This document shows positions 19,425 through 29,098 of a stretch of 51,603 nt of DNA, in pieces. The stretch's first letter is position 1. Every line of letters begins with the position of its first letter. The notes beneath the pieces were generated by a model, which was given only the letters and a program-made list of their open reading frames with translations, searched no databases and was not told the DNA's origin. Location of the stretch: contig JAFDXG010000187.1 of the NCBI GenBank assembly GCA_018268105.1, forward strand, positions 1-51,603, given 5' to 3'. A program made the position numbers and the translations under genes. This DNA is from Bacteroidota bacterium (GTDB lineage Bacteria; Bacteroidota; Bacteroidia; Chitinophagales; Chitinophagaceae).

Positions 19425-20168
19425 TTAAAACACCTTTGCTTCCTCGTGCAGCAACCTTACCAGTTCAGCCGGGTTATCGGCAGGTATAAGTTTTACTCCA
19501 GCCTTTGCCGGTGGCAGTTCAAAGTTTACTATAGCAGTAAGCTGATCAGCAGCCACAGGTTCTAACACTTTCAAAGGCTTGGTACGTGCTGCCATAATAC
19601 CTCTCATATTGGGGATTCTTGCCTCCGCCATACCTTTCTGGCAACTGATTACAACCGGAAGATTAACTTCACACACTTCCTCCCCCCCTTCAATTTCTCG
19701 GGTAACATTGGCTTTGTTTCCTTCAAGATCAAATTTAATTGCCAGTGCTATGTAGGGCATATCTAAACACTCTGCCACCATACCGCCAATAGATGACCCA
19801 TTAAAATCAATAGTTTCCTTTCCGGTAAACAACAGATCGTACCCACCCTGTTTGGCTACTTCTGCTATTTGTGTTGCAATAAAATAACTGTCATTCGAAT
19901 CCGCATTTATCCTAATAGCTTCATCGCCACCCAAAGCAAGTGCTTTGCGTATTATAGGTTCAGCATCTGCTGTACCTACCGTAACCAAATGAATTGTAGT
20001 AGCACTATCCTTTTCCTTCAATTCAATGGCACGTACAAGTGCATACCATTCGTCATAAGGATTGATTATCCATTGTACACCGTCTGTAGCGAATTTCGTA
20101 CTGTTATCTGTGAAGGCTATTTTTGCCGTAGTGTCTGGTGATTTGCTGATACAAACAAGTATTTTCAT
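19425..20168 (-). CDS. etfB: Electron transfer flavoprotein subunit beta
   Basis: 247 residues. Typical EtfB opening MKILVCISKSPDTTAKIAFT, then INPYDEWYALVRAIELKEKD, the AMP/FAD-adjacent GKETIDFNGSSIGGMVAECL and the recognition-loop region LPVVISCQKGMAEARIPNMR. It forms the heterodimer with EtfA used in fatty-acid and amino-acid oxidation. It is the first gene of the etfBA pair; the promoter must lie in the 116 bases between it and the divergent TPR gene, where TTTATTTG on the minus strand is a possible -7 element. Confidence 0.97.
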   Translation of the reverse strand: MKILVCISKSPDTTAKIAFTDNSTKFATDGVQWIINPYDEWYALVRAIELKEKDSATTIHLVTVGTADAEPIIRKALALGGDEAIRINADSNDSYFIATQIAEVAKQGGYDLLFTGKETIDFNGSSIGGMVAECLDMPYIALAIKFDLEGNKANVTREIEGGEEVCEVNLPVVISCQKGMAEARIPNMRGIMAARTKPLKVLEPVAADQLTAIVNFELPPAKAGVKLIPADNPAELVRLLHEEAKVF

Positions 20169-20284
20169 TGAGTTATTCTTAATCGAAAAAAAAACAAATA
20201 AAGTTGTTTATGCAACTAATTAATATACAAATATAACGACCTTACCGAATTAAACCATTATATTTTTTAAAAAAAGGGAGAAGC

Positions 20285-20608
20285 GTGGATAGAATTGAAA
20301 GAATTTTAAGTTTATTAAAAGAGTACCCAAATGATAGTTTTTTGGAACATGCTCTTGCGCTTGAGTATATTAAATTGGGAGAAGGCAATAAAGCAAAAAA
20401 TATTTTTCTGAATCTTTTAGAACGAGACCCTGCCTATATAGGTACTTATTACCATCTGGCAAAATTGCTCGAAAATAGCGGACTGCCCGGGGAAGCAGTT
20501 AACTGGTACAAACGGGGAATGATGGAGGCAGAGAAACAAAACAATATGAAAACGTATCATGAACTGGAGTCCGCACTGGAAGATTTAACGGATGAATTTA
20601 CCGGATAA
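20285..20608 (+). CDS. Small TPR-like protein
   Basis: 107 residues. The start is a GTG at 20285, chosen because the downstream reading frame opens at once with MDRIERILSLLKEYPNDSFL and a GGGAG Shine-Dalgarno-like sequence stands eight bases before it, which is rare in this phylum. Three tetratricopeptide-like helix pairs fill the whole chain (HALALEYIKLGEGNKAKNIF, DPAYIGTYYHLAKLLENSGL, EAVNWYKRGMMEAEKQNN). It is probably a cytoplasmic interaction module; short TPR proteins of this kind are common next to unrelated genes in Bacteroidota. It precedes tilS by 17 bases and is likely co-transcribed. Confidence 0.85.
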   Translation: MDRIERILSLLKEYPNDSFLEHALALEYIKLGEGNKAKNIFLNLLERDPAYIGTYYHLAKLLENSGLPGEAVNWYKRGMMEAEKQNNMKTYHELESALEDLTDEFTG

Positions 20609-20625
20609 AAACCTGATGGACTAAA

Positions 20626-22005
20626 ATGAATGACCGGTTGCTCTTAAATGATTTTATACATTTTGTTGAAAAAGAAAAATTATTTCAACCGAAAGATGTA
20701 TTGCTGTTAGCCGTAAGTGGTGGAGTAGATTCCGTTGTACTATGTGAACTTTGCAAATTAGCAGGATATCCATTTGTAATTGCCCACTGCAATTTCAATC
20801 TCAGGGGAAATGAAAGTGATGAAGATGAAAAATTTGTAAAAAAACTTGCAGCTCATTATCAGTCTGAGGTACTGGTTAAGAGTTTTAATACGAATGTATA
20901 TGCTGAGCAACACAAGACCTCCATACAGGTAGCTGCCCGAGAGCTGAGGTATTCCTGGTTTTATGACATTTTATCAGGGATTGCTACTTTCAATACTACC
21001 ACTATTAAAAATCTGCCCAAATATATACTAACCGCCCACCATAGTGATGATAATATTGAAACCGTGTTAATGAACTTTTTTAAAGGTACCGGTATTTCCG
21101 GCATGAGAGGAATGCTACCCAAGATAAGTAAGATTGTGCGGCCTCTTTTGTTTGCTACAAAAGCACAATTGCAAGAATTTGCAGTCAGCCGGCAACTCGC
21201 CTATCGGGAAGACTCGAGCAACTCATCGGATAAATATTCCCGAAATTATTTCCGCCACCAGGTGCTTCCATTAGTACAAAAAATATACCCGGGGGCTGCT
21301 GAAAATATTGTTTCAAATATTCATAGATTCAGGGAAACAGAATATCTGTATCACCATGCTATAGAGCAATACAAAAAACATCTGCTTGACTACAGGAATA
21401 ATGAGGTGTACATTCCCGTAAGAAAGTTGATGAATATATCACCTCTGCATTCTGTATTGTATGAGATCACTAAACAATATGATTTTACACCGGGGCAGGT
21501 AAATGATATTGTAAGTCTACTTCAAAGCGAAAGTGGAAAGTTTGTACAAAGTGATACATACCGTATATTAAAGAACCGTAACTGGCTCATCATTTCTCCT
21601 TTAGCAGAAAACCACCACCAAATAAAGGTGATTGAATCCGGCACAGACATTATACATTTTGCAAACGGGAGCTTGACTTTCAAAGAAAAGAAATCAACTG
21701 GCGAAATTGAAAAAATCCCGGCTCTTGCCAATACAGCCTTTCTGGATATGAATCTTATACACTATCCTCTTTTGCTACGTAAATGGCAGGCTGGCGATTA
21801 TTTTTATCCGCTTGGTATGACCAAGAAGAAAAAACTTTCTCGTTTTTTTATTGACAAAAAACTTTCTCTTACTGAAAAAGAAAAGGTATGGGTGCTGGAA
21901 ATGAATAAGAAAATAATATGGGTAATCAATAATCGCATTGATGACCGTTTTAAAATTACAAACAACACAAAAGCAATACTGCAAATTAATTTTCACCCGT
22001 ATTAA
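20626..22005 (+). CDS. tilS: tRNA(Ile)-lysidine synthase
   Basis: 459 residues. The N-terminal PP-loop ATPase motif is LLLAVSGGVDSVVLCEL (about 27-43), followed by family blocks AHCNFNLRGNESDEDE, AARELRYSWF, LTAHHSDDNIETVLMNFFKG and REDSSNSSDKYSRNYFRH. A C-terminal domain (KWQAGDYFYPLGMTKKKKLS) matches the TilS C-terminal region. The enzyme converts C34 of the isoleucine CAU tRNA to lysidine, which is essential. The stop codon overlaps the end of the rhomboid gene on the other strand by four bases. Confidence 0.97.
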   Translation: MNDRLLLNDFIHFVEKEKLFQPKDVLLLAVSGGVDSVVLCELCKLAGYPFVIAHCNFNLRGNESDEDEKFVKKLAAHYQSEVLVKSFNTNVYAEQHKTSIQVAARELRYSWFYDILSGIATFNTTTIKNLPKYILTAHHSDDNIETVLMNFFKGTGISGMRGMLPKISKIVRPLLFATKAQLQEFAVSRQLAYREDSSNSSDKYSRNYFRHQVLPLVQKIYPGAAENIVSNIHRFRETEYLYHHAIEQYKKHLLDYRNNEVYIPVRKLMNISPLHSVLYEITKQYDFTPGQVNDIVSLLQSESGKFVQSDTYRILKNRNWLIISPLAENHHQIKVIESGTDIIHFANGSLTFKEKKSTGEIEKIPALANTAFLDMNLIHYPLLLRKWQAGDYFYPLGMTKKKKLSRFFIDKKLSLTEKEKVWVLEMNKKIIWVINNRIDDRFKITNNTKAILQINFHPY

Positions 22006-22646
22006 CGACTTAATATGCTGCGCATAAAATCGCCCAGTACATCAGTATGGTCTGCTGAGAATAATTTAACCATAATAACTGAAAATGCAACACCGAATAC
22101 TGCTCCGAAGAAGTGAGCGGCGTGACCAATATTCCCGGTTCCTTTTTTAGCAAGATATGCTGAAAGTGCAAGAAAAAGGATTCCAAAAATATAACCAGGA
22201 ATATCAAAAGGAATAAACATAAACCGGATGGGTAATTGTGGTTGCAAAATAATTCCTGCGAAAATTACGGCAGATACCGCTCCGGATGCCCCTAATGCGG
22301 TGTAGCCATAGACATCTTTATATTTCAGGTAATCAGGAATAGTGGACACAATTAAGGCTCCTACATACAGGATCACAAAAAACATCTTCCCCTTTGTATC
22401 AAAAAAATAAGGAGCAGAAAAAAGATGTTCTTCCACAAAAACACCAAATGAGTACAGCGAAAGCATATTAAAAGAGAGGTGAATATAATCTGCATGGATC
22501 AACCCATAAGAAAGAAACCTGTAGTACTGACGGTTATTCTTAATAACAGCAGGCCAGAATATAAGTTCTGCTTTCATCTTATCGTTGTTAAACGACATGA
22601 TTGATATAATACAGGTGATGATAACGATAACAAGAGTAACTGACAT
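22002..22646 (-). CDS. Rhomboid family intramembrane serine protease
   Basis: 214 residues with six predicted membrane helices. The catalytic serine is S121 in LGASGAVSAVIF and the catalytic histidine is H178 in GHAAHFFGAVFG; the usual loop HADYIHLSFNMLSLYSFG (residues 51-68) is also present. Rhomboids cleave membrane-spanning substrates inside the bilayer. It is the last gene of the long minus-strand run, 58 bases after rlmH, and may be expressed with it. The substrate is unknown. It ends head-on against tilS with a four-base overlap. Confidence 0.93.
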   Translation of the reverse strand: MSVTLVIVIITCIISIMSFNNDKMKAELIFWPAVIKNNRQYYRFLSYGLIHADYIHLSFNMLSLYSFGVFVEEHLFSAPYFFDTKGKMFFVILYVGALIVSTIPDYLKYKDVYGYTALGASGAVSAVIFAGIILQPQLPIRFMFIPFDIPGYIFGILFLALSAYLAKKGTGNIGHAAHFFGAVFGVAFSVIMVKLFSADHTDVLGDFMRSILSR

Positions 22647-22704
22647 GAAGAGATTTTTGCGAAGATAATAGAAAGGACGTTAAGCAGAGTTATCCTGCGT
22701 TAAA

Positions 22705-23178
22705 TTACGAATGATGATATTTTTCATTTCGCAGAATTGTGCATGCCCGATATATCTGTTCGGCAAGAATTAGCCGAACCAGTTGATGCGGGAAAGTGAG
22801 CTTTGATAACGACCATATATAGTTAGCCCGATTAAGTACTGATTCATGGAGTCCATAAGCACCCCCTATCAGAAATATGATTTGTTTTGTGCTTTCATTG
22901 GCTCTTGTCTGCAAAAAAGCAGCAAGTTCCGGAGAGTTCATTAACTTTCCATTTTCATCCAGTGCTATGAGGTAATCGTCATTTTTCAATAATTCAAACA
23001 ACAGTCCGGCTTCTTTTTGGATCAATTCAGCTTCAGGTAAAACAGCAGCATTTTTTGGAGGAACGATAATTTTCCAATTTACCGGATAGTAACGGGTAAT
23101 TCGTTTTGTAAAATCTTCCACTCCGGGTTTAACATACAACTCATGTTCTCTGCCTATGGTATAAAACTGAATTTTCAT
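22705..23178 (-). CDS. rlmH: 23S rRNA (pseudouridine1915-N3)-methyltransferase
   Basis: 157 residues, the size of RlmH (SPOUT superfamily). Key motifs: LIALDENGKLMNSPELAAFL, the SAM-binding IIFLIGGAYGLHESVLNRAN and LSKLTFPHQLVRLILAEQIY. The C-terminus NEKYHHS corresponds to the family's PYHx end. It methylates pseudouridine 1915 in helix 69 of 23S rRNA in the assembled ribosome. It begins three bases after the stop codon of the polysaccharide deacetylase gene, so it is translated at the tail of the exopolysaccharide operon. Confidence 0.97.
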   Translation of the reverse strand: MKIQFYTIGREHELYVKPGVEDFTKRITRYYPVNWKIIVPPKNAAVLPEAELIQKEAGLLFELLKNDDYLIALDENGKLMNSPELAAFLQTRANESTKQIIFLIGGAYGLHESVLNRANYIWSLSKLTFPHQLVRLILAEQIYRACTILRNEKYHHS

Positions 23179-23181
23179 GTT

Positions 23182-24240
23182 TCAAAGCTTTGTTGTATTC
23201 AGAACTCCGGCTGCAAGGTTCGACATTGTAACAGACTGGAAATTATATTTCAAATTCAGTTTTTGATAATGCTTTAAAATTTTCTCCAGAAATGCAATAT
23301 TCTTATCCTGGTTGATACCAAAATTATGGGGGTGCCACCACAAATGATAAGTCAGATTATTTTTAGCCGCATAGGTCATACCTTTTTTTATTCTCATCAG
23401 CCTAAGTGGTTCAAGTAAAGCCAAAGTAGGTGCATAAGGGCGAAGAAGGCGGCTGGAGGGAATATCCACTGGAAATTTACTTTGGAGATATTTTTCACTA
23501 TAACAATTTTGTCCGGTTATATTTATATAAGAATCCAACATTCGGAACATTCTTTTTGAATTCCGTTTCAGCTTCTTGCCAAATGCACCTGTGTTCAAAA
23601 AAAGTAATCTCAGAATTGGGTTTTTTATTTCCCTGCCGGAATCATAAATCCAATGGGCTTCATTGCCCCGATAAGAACTTATGCCCAGTTCTATACATAC
23701 ATCAGTATACAATGAATTATATTGATTACGCGGAAAGATGACAGAAGTTGTGGGGATAGCATAAGTTGAAGCTATTTTTTTAGCAGCGATCATATCTGCC
23801 CTAAACTGTTCTCTTGTTTGTCCTTGTTCCGTACAATAATAATGAGAAAATGTGTGGGTACTGATTTCATGTTGTGGATATTGCTGAATAGCTTTAATCA
23901 ATAAAGGAGCATAATGAAAAGGATCGCTCAGGTGATCATCTCCAATAGTTTCAAAATACCCATGGTATGGCGACAGATTTGAATCATTATATGATGGTAA
24001 ATTTTCCGGGATGGATTTTAGTAATTCGGATTTTGTTTCGAAAAAAAGGAATCCAACTGTAGCAAAGGTTGCGTTTATATTATAGGTATTAAAAATGTCA
24101 AGCAATTTCGGAATCACTTCGTGCACTCCGGCTATATTTTTTCCATATTGCTGAATGGTAACAACATCCCGTACACCCCACATCAGTTCAAAGTCTAATG
24201 ATATAACAAAGTTTCCGTGATTCATTGTGAAAGATTGCAT
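23182..24240 (-). CDS. Polysaccharide deacetylase family protein
   Basis: 352 residues from the ATG at 24240 (an ATG at 24225 is equally possible; one at 24300 would overlap the upstream gene by 38 bases and adds a poor leader). NodB-type signatures are visible: VISLDFELMWGVRD with the first acidic metal/base residues, ATFATVGF, and the metal pair HEISTHTFSHYY. The last motif is YHLWWHPHNFG. Such CE4-like enzymes remove N- or O-acetyl groups from surface glycans. No signal peptide or membrane anchor was seen, so it may act on a cytoplasmic or lipid-linked intermediate. It is in the exopolysaccharide operon between a GT4 gene and rlmH. Confidence 0.88.
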   Translation of the reverse strand: MQSFTMNHGNFVISLDFELMWGVRDVVTIQQYGKNIAGVHEVIPKLLDIFNTYNINATFATVGFLFFETKSELLKSIPENLPSYNDSNLSPYHGYFETIGDDHLSDPFHYAPLLIKAIQQYPQHEISTHTFSHYYCTEQGQTREQFRADMIAAKKIASTYAIPTTSVIFPRNQYNSLYTDVCIELGISSYRGNEAHWIYDSGREIKNPILRLLFLNTGAFGKKLKRNSKRMFRMLDSYINITGQNCYSEKYLQSKFPVDIPSSRLLRPYAPTLALLEPLRLMRIKKGMTYAAKNNLTYHLWWHPHNFGINQDKNIAFLEKILKHYQKLNLKYNFQSVTMSNLAAGVLNTTKL

Positions 24241-24262
24241 GAAGTAAATTATCTCTTTTATA

Positions 24263-25339
24263 TCATCTAGAATGAAGAAGGCTTTTATATAACCCAACAT
24301 AATGATCAGTCATCACTTCGATATCAAATTTCATAACCTCTCGAAAATTTATTTCTGATTGCTCTCTTGCAAAAGGTTTATCCGAAACTATTTTTTTTAT
24401 TTTTTGAACTAATGATTCCACATCTCCTGTTTTAAACAACGCATAGTTATTGTTAGTAAACATTTCTTTTATGCCATTGACATCTGTACCAATAAAGGGT
24501 GTACCCGAAGCCATTGCCTCCAGGGTTACACAGGATAATCCTTCCCAATGACTGGATAGTATATTTATATCCGCCGACTTCATAAGTCCGGGAATATCCC
24601 GTCTTATCCCCATAAAATGAACCCTATGTTCCACATTCAGTTCTTTGGCAAGTTGCATACTTGATTCTTTGGTATATCCCTGTCCCGCAAAATATATATG
24701 AAAATTTTCATCAAGACGGGATATTGCTTTTATCACCGTAATCTGATCTTTTGCATCATTGAATGCTGCCACCATCAATAAGTTTACCTGGTCTTCAGGC
24801 AGCTCTACAGGTGATGCTGAAGATAATTCTTTAACATTTACCCCATTAAATATAACTGGAATATTGGGATGACCTATTCTTTTCCACAATACATCTTTCA
24901 CGCTATCACTTATTGCAATTAAAGCATCAAACCTGTTGTATATAAATTTATCAACCGGACGTAAATAGGGCTTTGTAAATCGTCTGTTTGAATTGCTATG
25001 TTCTGTTAAAAGATATTTAGCTTTCCAGTTGGCAGGCCGTATGATTTTAGCAAGTGATGTCCAATATATTGCAGGGAAAAGATGAGTATGGATTATATCG
25101 TATTTATCAAAATATTTTGCTGCTTCAAAAATATTATAAGGGGAATATAAACGTTTTGACTTTATATTCATAACCCTGACATTCTTATTTAATAATGTCT
25201 CCAGAAACGGGCCTTTATCTTCATTAAACAACAAAACATCTGTAGCTATCCCTTTATTATTCAATATAGGGACAAAATCAGCAATTAACTTTTGAGCGCC
25301 ACCGGCCGTAAGTGAATTAATTACCTGTAAAACTTTCAT
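24263..25339 (-). CDS. GT4-family glycosyltransferase
   Basis: 358 residues of GT-B fold. The N-terminus MKVLQVINSLTAGGAQKLIA is the usual nucleotide-sugar-transferase opening, and the C-terminal GT4 region contains SSHWEGLSCVTLEAMASGTP followed by VIGTDVNG-like FIGTDVNGIKEMF, with the glutamates of the EX7E motif. It should add a sugar to the growing lipid-linked repeat unit on the cytoplasmic side of the membrane. Donor and linkage cannot be predicted. It lies 18 bases after the Wzy/ligase-like gene. Confidence 0.93.
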   Translation of the reverse strand: MKVLQVINSLTAGGAQKLIADFVPILNNKGIATDVLLFNEDKGPFLETLLNKNVRVMNIKSKRLYSPYNIFEAAKYFDKYDIIHTHLFPAIYWTSLAKIIRPANWKAKYLLTEHSNSNRRFTKPYLRPVDKFIYNRFDALIAISDSVKDVLWKRIGHPNIPVIFNGVNVKELSSASPVELPEDQVNLLMVAAFNDAKDQITVIKAISRLDENFHIYFAGQGYTKESSMQLAKELNVEHRVHFMGIRRDIPGLMKSADINILSSHWEGLSCVTLEAMASGTPFIGTDVNGIKEMFTNNNYALFKTGDVESLVQKIKKIVSDKPFAREQSEINFREVMKFDIEVMTDHYVGLYKSLLHSR

Positions 25340-25357
25340 GGGTTGATCAAGTTAATT

Positions 25358-26611
25358 TTACTTATTCAAATAAGCAGGTGAAACAGAATTGAATTGCTCC
25401 AATTGCAAGTCTAATTGTTGCGTTTTTAGTATCATAAGTTTTTCAAAATGAAAAAGCATAAAGAAAATAAAGAAATATTCATTTCCAAGCAGGTCACCGG
25501 AAAACATAGAATTCATACCAAAATATATGAACATAGCAAACAGCATTCGCAGCTTTGTAGATTTAAAAATCATTCTGAAATTTTTTAAAACGCTGACATA
25601 CATAAGCACCAGGATGATAATAGCAAATATTCCATTTTCAATATAAAGCTCTACTACTATATTATGCGGATACTCTCTTACATCTCTGTGATAGATCAAA
25701 TAACCAAAGTTACCCGTACCTGTACCAAAAAGAAAACTAAAAGCCCCAAAATAGTGAAATGCGACATCCATTAATCCTTCCCTTTCCTCACCCGATGTAG
25801 TTTTACTGGAAAACCGGTCTATAAAAAATTGAGATGAAAAAAAATCAATTGCATTCAGCATTAGAATTAATAGAGCTATTACCAATACTATGTAAAATAT
25901 TGTTTTAATATTCACTGATGTTTTTTCATTGGCAAAGAATACCAAGCAACCTCCAAACAAAGCGATTACCGGACCTTTTGATCCTGCGGTGACTATATAT
26001 AAAAACAGCGCCAGCATATACCCATATAAAAGAAGATTGTGGGGTTTTTCCCTAACAATAAGGAGCAGCAAAAGAAAAATATACCCAAGATAACGGGCAG
26101 ACCATATCGGATTTAATCCGCTATTCATACCTGTGTCCATTTCATAACCCAGCCTTAATGTTTCCCCCTGCATTGATTTAAAAAAAGAGATTGGATCGCC
26201 GAAGCGAGATAACAAAAGGAGCAAAAAAACAATTCCACACAAAAGAGATACATTAACAAACAACTCAAAATTGTTAACAATGATATTCCCATATATGAAA
26301 AACAAAACTATCCAGGTATATAGGACTAGTATTTTTTCGAACCCATAGTTTGGGGCATTGGTATACAGAAGTCCCATAGATAAAACTATAAGCAACATAA
26401 TAATATACCTGATCTCTGCAAATGATTCTATTTTAGGCCGCCGCAGAAAAACTAATGATACATAGAATATTATACTGAAAACGAACAGCCCCACCGGAGC
26501 TATAAAAAAGATCTTGATCGCTTTGGGGAAAAAGTATGCTGAATAGCTAAAAAAGGTAACAATCGCAATCCAGGATACTAAAAATCTATTTGCTTTTCTA
26601 ACACTGTTCAT
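25358..26611 (-). CDS. O-antigen polymerase/ligase-like membrane protein (Wzy or WaaL type)
   Basis: 417 residues with ten or more hydrophobic segments. The large periplasmic loop carries FFIDRFSSKTTSGEEREGLM, FGTGTGNFGYLI and HNIVVELYIENGIFAI, which match the Wzy_C/O-antigen ligase pattern (an arginine-rich loop and a H-N-x-x-x-x-x-x-x-x-x-G stretch). Polymerases and ligases share this fold and cannot be told apart by sequence alone; next to wzc-like and export genes, a polymerase that assembles repeat units on the periplasmic face is more likely. It lies 63 bases after the Wzc-like gene. Confidence 0.85.
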   Translation of the reverse strand: MNSVRKANRFLVSWIAIVTFFSYSAYFFPKAIKIFFIAPVGLFVFSIIFYVSLVFLRRPKIESFAEIRYIIMLLIVLSMGLLYTNAPNYGFEKILVLYTWIVLFFIYGNIIVNNFELFVNVSLLCGIVFLLLLLSRFGDPISFFKSMQGETLRLGYEMDTGMNSGLNPIWSARYLGYIFLLLLLIVREKPHNLLLYGYMLALFLYIVTAGSKGPVIALFGGCLVFFANEKTSVNIKTIFYIVLVIALLILMLNAIDFFSSQFFIDRFSSKTTSGEEREGLMDVAFHYFGAFSFLFGTGTGNFGYLIYHRDVREYPHNIVVELYIENGIFAIIILVLMYVSVLKNFRMIFKSTKLRMLFAMFIYFGMNSMFSGDLLGNEYFFIFFMLFHFEKLMILKTQQLDLQLEQFNSVSPAYLNK

Positions 26612-26674
26612 ACAGTTTCATCAATTAGCCAACATACTTCAAAATTTAATAAAATAAGCACATACTTAAAGTTT

Positions 26675-29092
26675 TCATTTTTTAAACCACCCGGCTATCC
26701 CTCTTCGATGCTTTTCAGGTGCATCAAAATATTCCGAGAAACCATAGTTCTTATAACTTTTATATTTCATATAGCCTCTTCCTTCGCCCACCCTGTTAAT
26801 AATTGTAGTAAATGCTGCGGGAGTATTATTTTCTCTGATCTTTTTATTGATTTCTTTCATAACAAACTTAAAAGTAAATTTATGACGAACCACAACCACA
26901 TTTACATCTGCATATATTCCCAACAATGAAGAATCTGTAACGAGGCTATATGGTGGAGTATCCAAGATTACGTAATCAAATTTTTTCTTAAGCTCTTCCA
27001 TCATAATCTTCATCCTTGGGCCTAAAATAAGTTCAGCCGGATTTGGAGGTATAGGTCCGGCAGGTAATAATGAAAAATCACCATTGAACTCCGGTACATC
27101 ATATAACAAACTATCGAGGTGTATATTTGAATCACTTAAAAAGTTACTGATCCCTTTTTCAGATACGACTTTCAATGCATGACTCAGTCTCGGTTTTCTC
27201 AGATCAAACTCCAATACCACTACCTTTTTGTCCAGCAGGGCAAAGCTGGCTGCAAGGTTAAGACTAACAAATGATTTTCCTTCTGACGGGCGGTGGGAAG
27301 TTACCAGAATTACCTTGGGTTCTTTCCCATCATTTCTTATAAATCCTAAATTGGTTCTGATAACACGAAACTGTTCCGCAATTATAGAGCGGCTACCCCT
27401 CTCAACCAAAATCGGAGAATCTTTTTTCCTGGAATATGAAACTTCACCAAGTACCGGAGCATTGCAACCATGCTCAACTTCATCTTTATCTCCAATTTTG
27501 TTGTCTAATAAGCTCCGGATATATATAACTGCTGCGGGTATGAAAATTCCCAATAAAAATGAAATTAAAAGAACAAGTTGCTTTTTAGGTCTGACAATAC
27601 CTGTACTCCTCGCCTTTTCAATACTTCGGGAATCCGCAGTAATAGAAGCCAATGTAATAGCTGCTTCTTCCTTTTTCTGAAGCAGGAAAAAATACAATTG
27701 CTCTTTTACTGACTGGTCTCTTTTTATTTGTACAAGATTTTTTTGAATAGTTGGCATATTCTTTATGCGCATAGATATCTCTGCATCTTTTCTGTTAATG
27801 TTATCCAGGGTAATACGATAAGCTTTTTTTAAACTAGTTATATTATTTATCAAACTTTCTCTTGTGTTTTTTACCTGGTTTCCCAGGTCTACGGTAATCG
27901 GGTTCTTTGGTCCAAGCCTTGTAGTTTGTCTTTCTTTTTCAAGCACCAATTGATTATATGCCTGTATCAGGGTTGCCAGAGATGGTTCAAGGATTCCGGA
28001 TGCAGAGGTAACCATTTTATCATTATCCTGTAAGCTTGTTTCGAGTGACTCAAGTATATTTAGTTGCGTTTCCTGTTGAACTTTTTGCTGATCAACATCT
28101 TTTGCCTGGTCAAGATATATTTGACCTTCAGCAGGTATATCTGTTATTTTATTTTGGGTTTGAAAACGTTCTACCTGGCCCTCTACCGTTTGTAATTCCC
28201 GTTCTATTATAGCTAACCGGCCGTTTAGAAATTCAAGTGTATTAGCGCTTACCTGTTTTTGTTCTTCAAGTCCCTGCGATTTATATAAATATAAAAGAGT
28301 ACTTAATGTTTCTTTCGCTCTTTTTGCATTTTGATCTGTAAGTTCAAGGTTGATGATACTTGCCGTTTTACTCACTGCCTGTACATTTAAAGCAGCCAGA
28401 TATCCATTGACTGTACTGTTAATGGAATGAAATTTGAAAAGGTATTTACTTTCATGAGATATAGTATCTTCTACATTAGTAACTGAGGAATCTTGATTTA
28501 CAGGGGGAGTATGATCAAGTTGAAAGATCAAACCATTAATACTATACCATTTCCCCATTGTTACCGGAATAGTATGTTCTTTATCTTTATATTTAATCTG
28601 CCAAGTATTATCACTTTTATTCTGAATCACTTCCCATGTAAACGAATTAGTGATAGTATCCGGATTAGCAATTCTTACCTTTAACGGAAATTCCAAACCG
28701 TAAACAGACCTGTTGGTTAGTTTACCTTCTAATTTGATATCGAGGAATAATTGTTCTTTCCTTACCGTGGATTCCATCAAATCGTAACTATGCAGGACTT
28801 CAACTTCATTATCTACCAGTTTCCCTCCTTCACCCAATTGAAGATCTTTAAGTAAAGGGTTATCAAGCAGACCCGCACCACCTTTCTTTTCATCTTTAAT
28901 TAAAATAGCGGATTGTGCCTTAAATACCGGTTCGGCATACCGGTTGTACAGATAACCGAGTGCAGTCATGATTATTATGGACAATAAAATCCAGGGCCAG
29001 CTATTAAGTAAACTTACAAATATCTTTTTGAGATCTACTGTTGATTCATCTCTGGTATCATTTAAGACTGTTCTTGTATTTACAGTATTCAT
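26675..29092 (-). CDS. Polysaccharide co-polymerase with tyrosine autokinase domain (Wzc-like)
   Basis: 805 residues. A Wzz domain with one membrane helix near residues 33-50 and a second near 505-525 flank a long coiled-coil periplasmic region (about 240-480). The cytoplasmic BY-kinase follows: Walker A VTSHRPSEGKSFVSLNLA, Walker A' VVVLEFDLRKPRL and Walker B YVILDTPPYS. The C-terminus has a tyrosine cluster (YMKYKSYKNYGFSEYF), the usual autophosphorylation tail. The protein sets chain length and regulates polymerisation and export with the Wza-like lipoprotein encoded seven bases upstream. Confidence 0.95.
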   Translation of the reverse strand: MNTVNTRTVLNDTRDESTVDLKKIFVSLLNSWPWILLSIIIMTALGYLYNRYAEPVFKAQSAILIKDEKKGGAGLLDNPLLKDLQLGEGGKLVDNEVEVLHSYDLMESTVRKEQLFLDIKLEGKLTNRSVYGLEFPLKVRIANPDTITNSFTWEVIQNKSDNTWQIKYKDKEHTIPVTMGKWYSINGLIFQLDHTPPVNQDSSVTNVEDTISHESKYLFKFHSINSTVNGYLAALNVQAVSKTASIINLELTDQNAKRAKETLSTLLYLYKSQGLEEQKQVSANTLEFLNGRLAIIERELQTVEGQVERFQTQNKITDIPAEGQIYLDQAKDVDQQKVQQETQLNILESLETSLQDNDKMVTSASGILEPSLATLIQAYNQLVLEKERQTTRLGPKNPITVDLGNQVKNTRESLINNITSLKKAYRITLDNINRKDAEISMRIKNMPTIQKNLVQIKRDQSVKEQLYFFLLQKKEEAAITLASITADSRSIEKARSTGIVRPKKQLVLLISFLLGIFIPAAVIYIRSLLDNKIGDKDEVEHGCNAPVLGEVSYSRKKDSPILVERGSRSIIAEQFRVIRTNLGFIRNDGKEPKVILVTSHRPSEGKSFVSLNLAASFALLDKKVVVLEFDLRKPRLSHALKVVSEKGISNFLSDSNIHLDSLLYDVPEFNGDFSLLPAGPIPPNPAELILGPRMKIMMEELKKKFDYVILDTPPYSLVTDSSLLGIYADVNVVVVRHKFTFKFVMKEINKKIRENNTPAAFTTIINRVGEGRGYMKYKSYKNYGFSEYFDAPEKHRRGIAGWFKK

Positions 29093-29098
29093 TATCTC

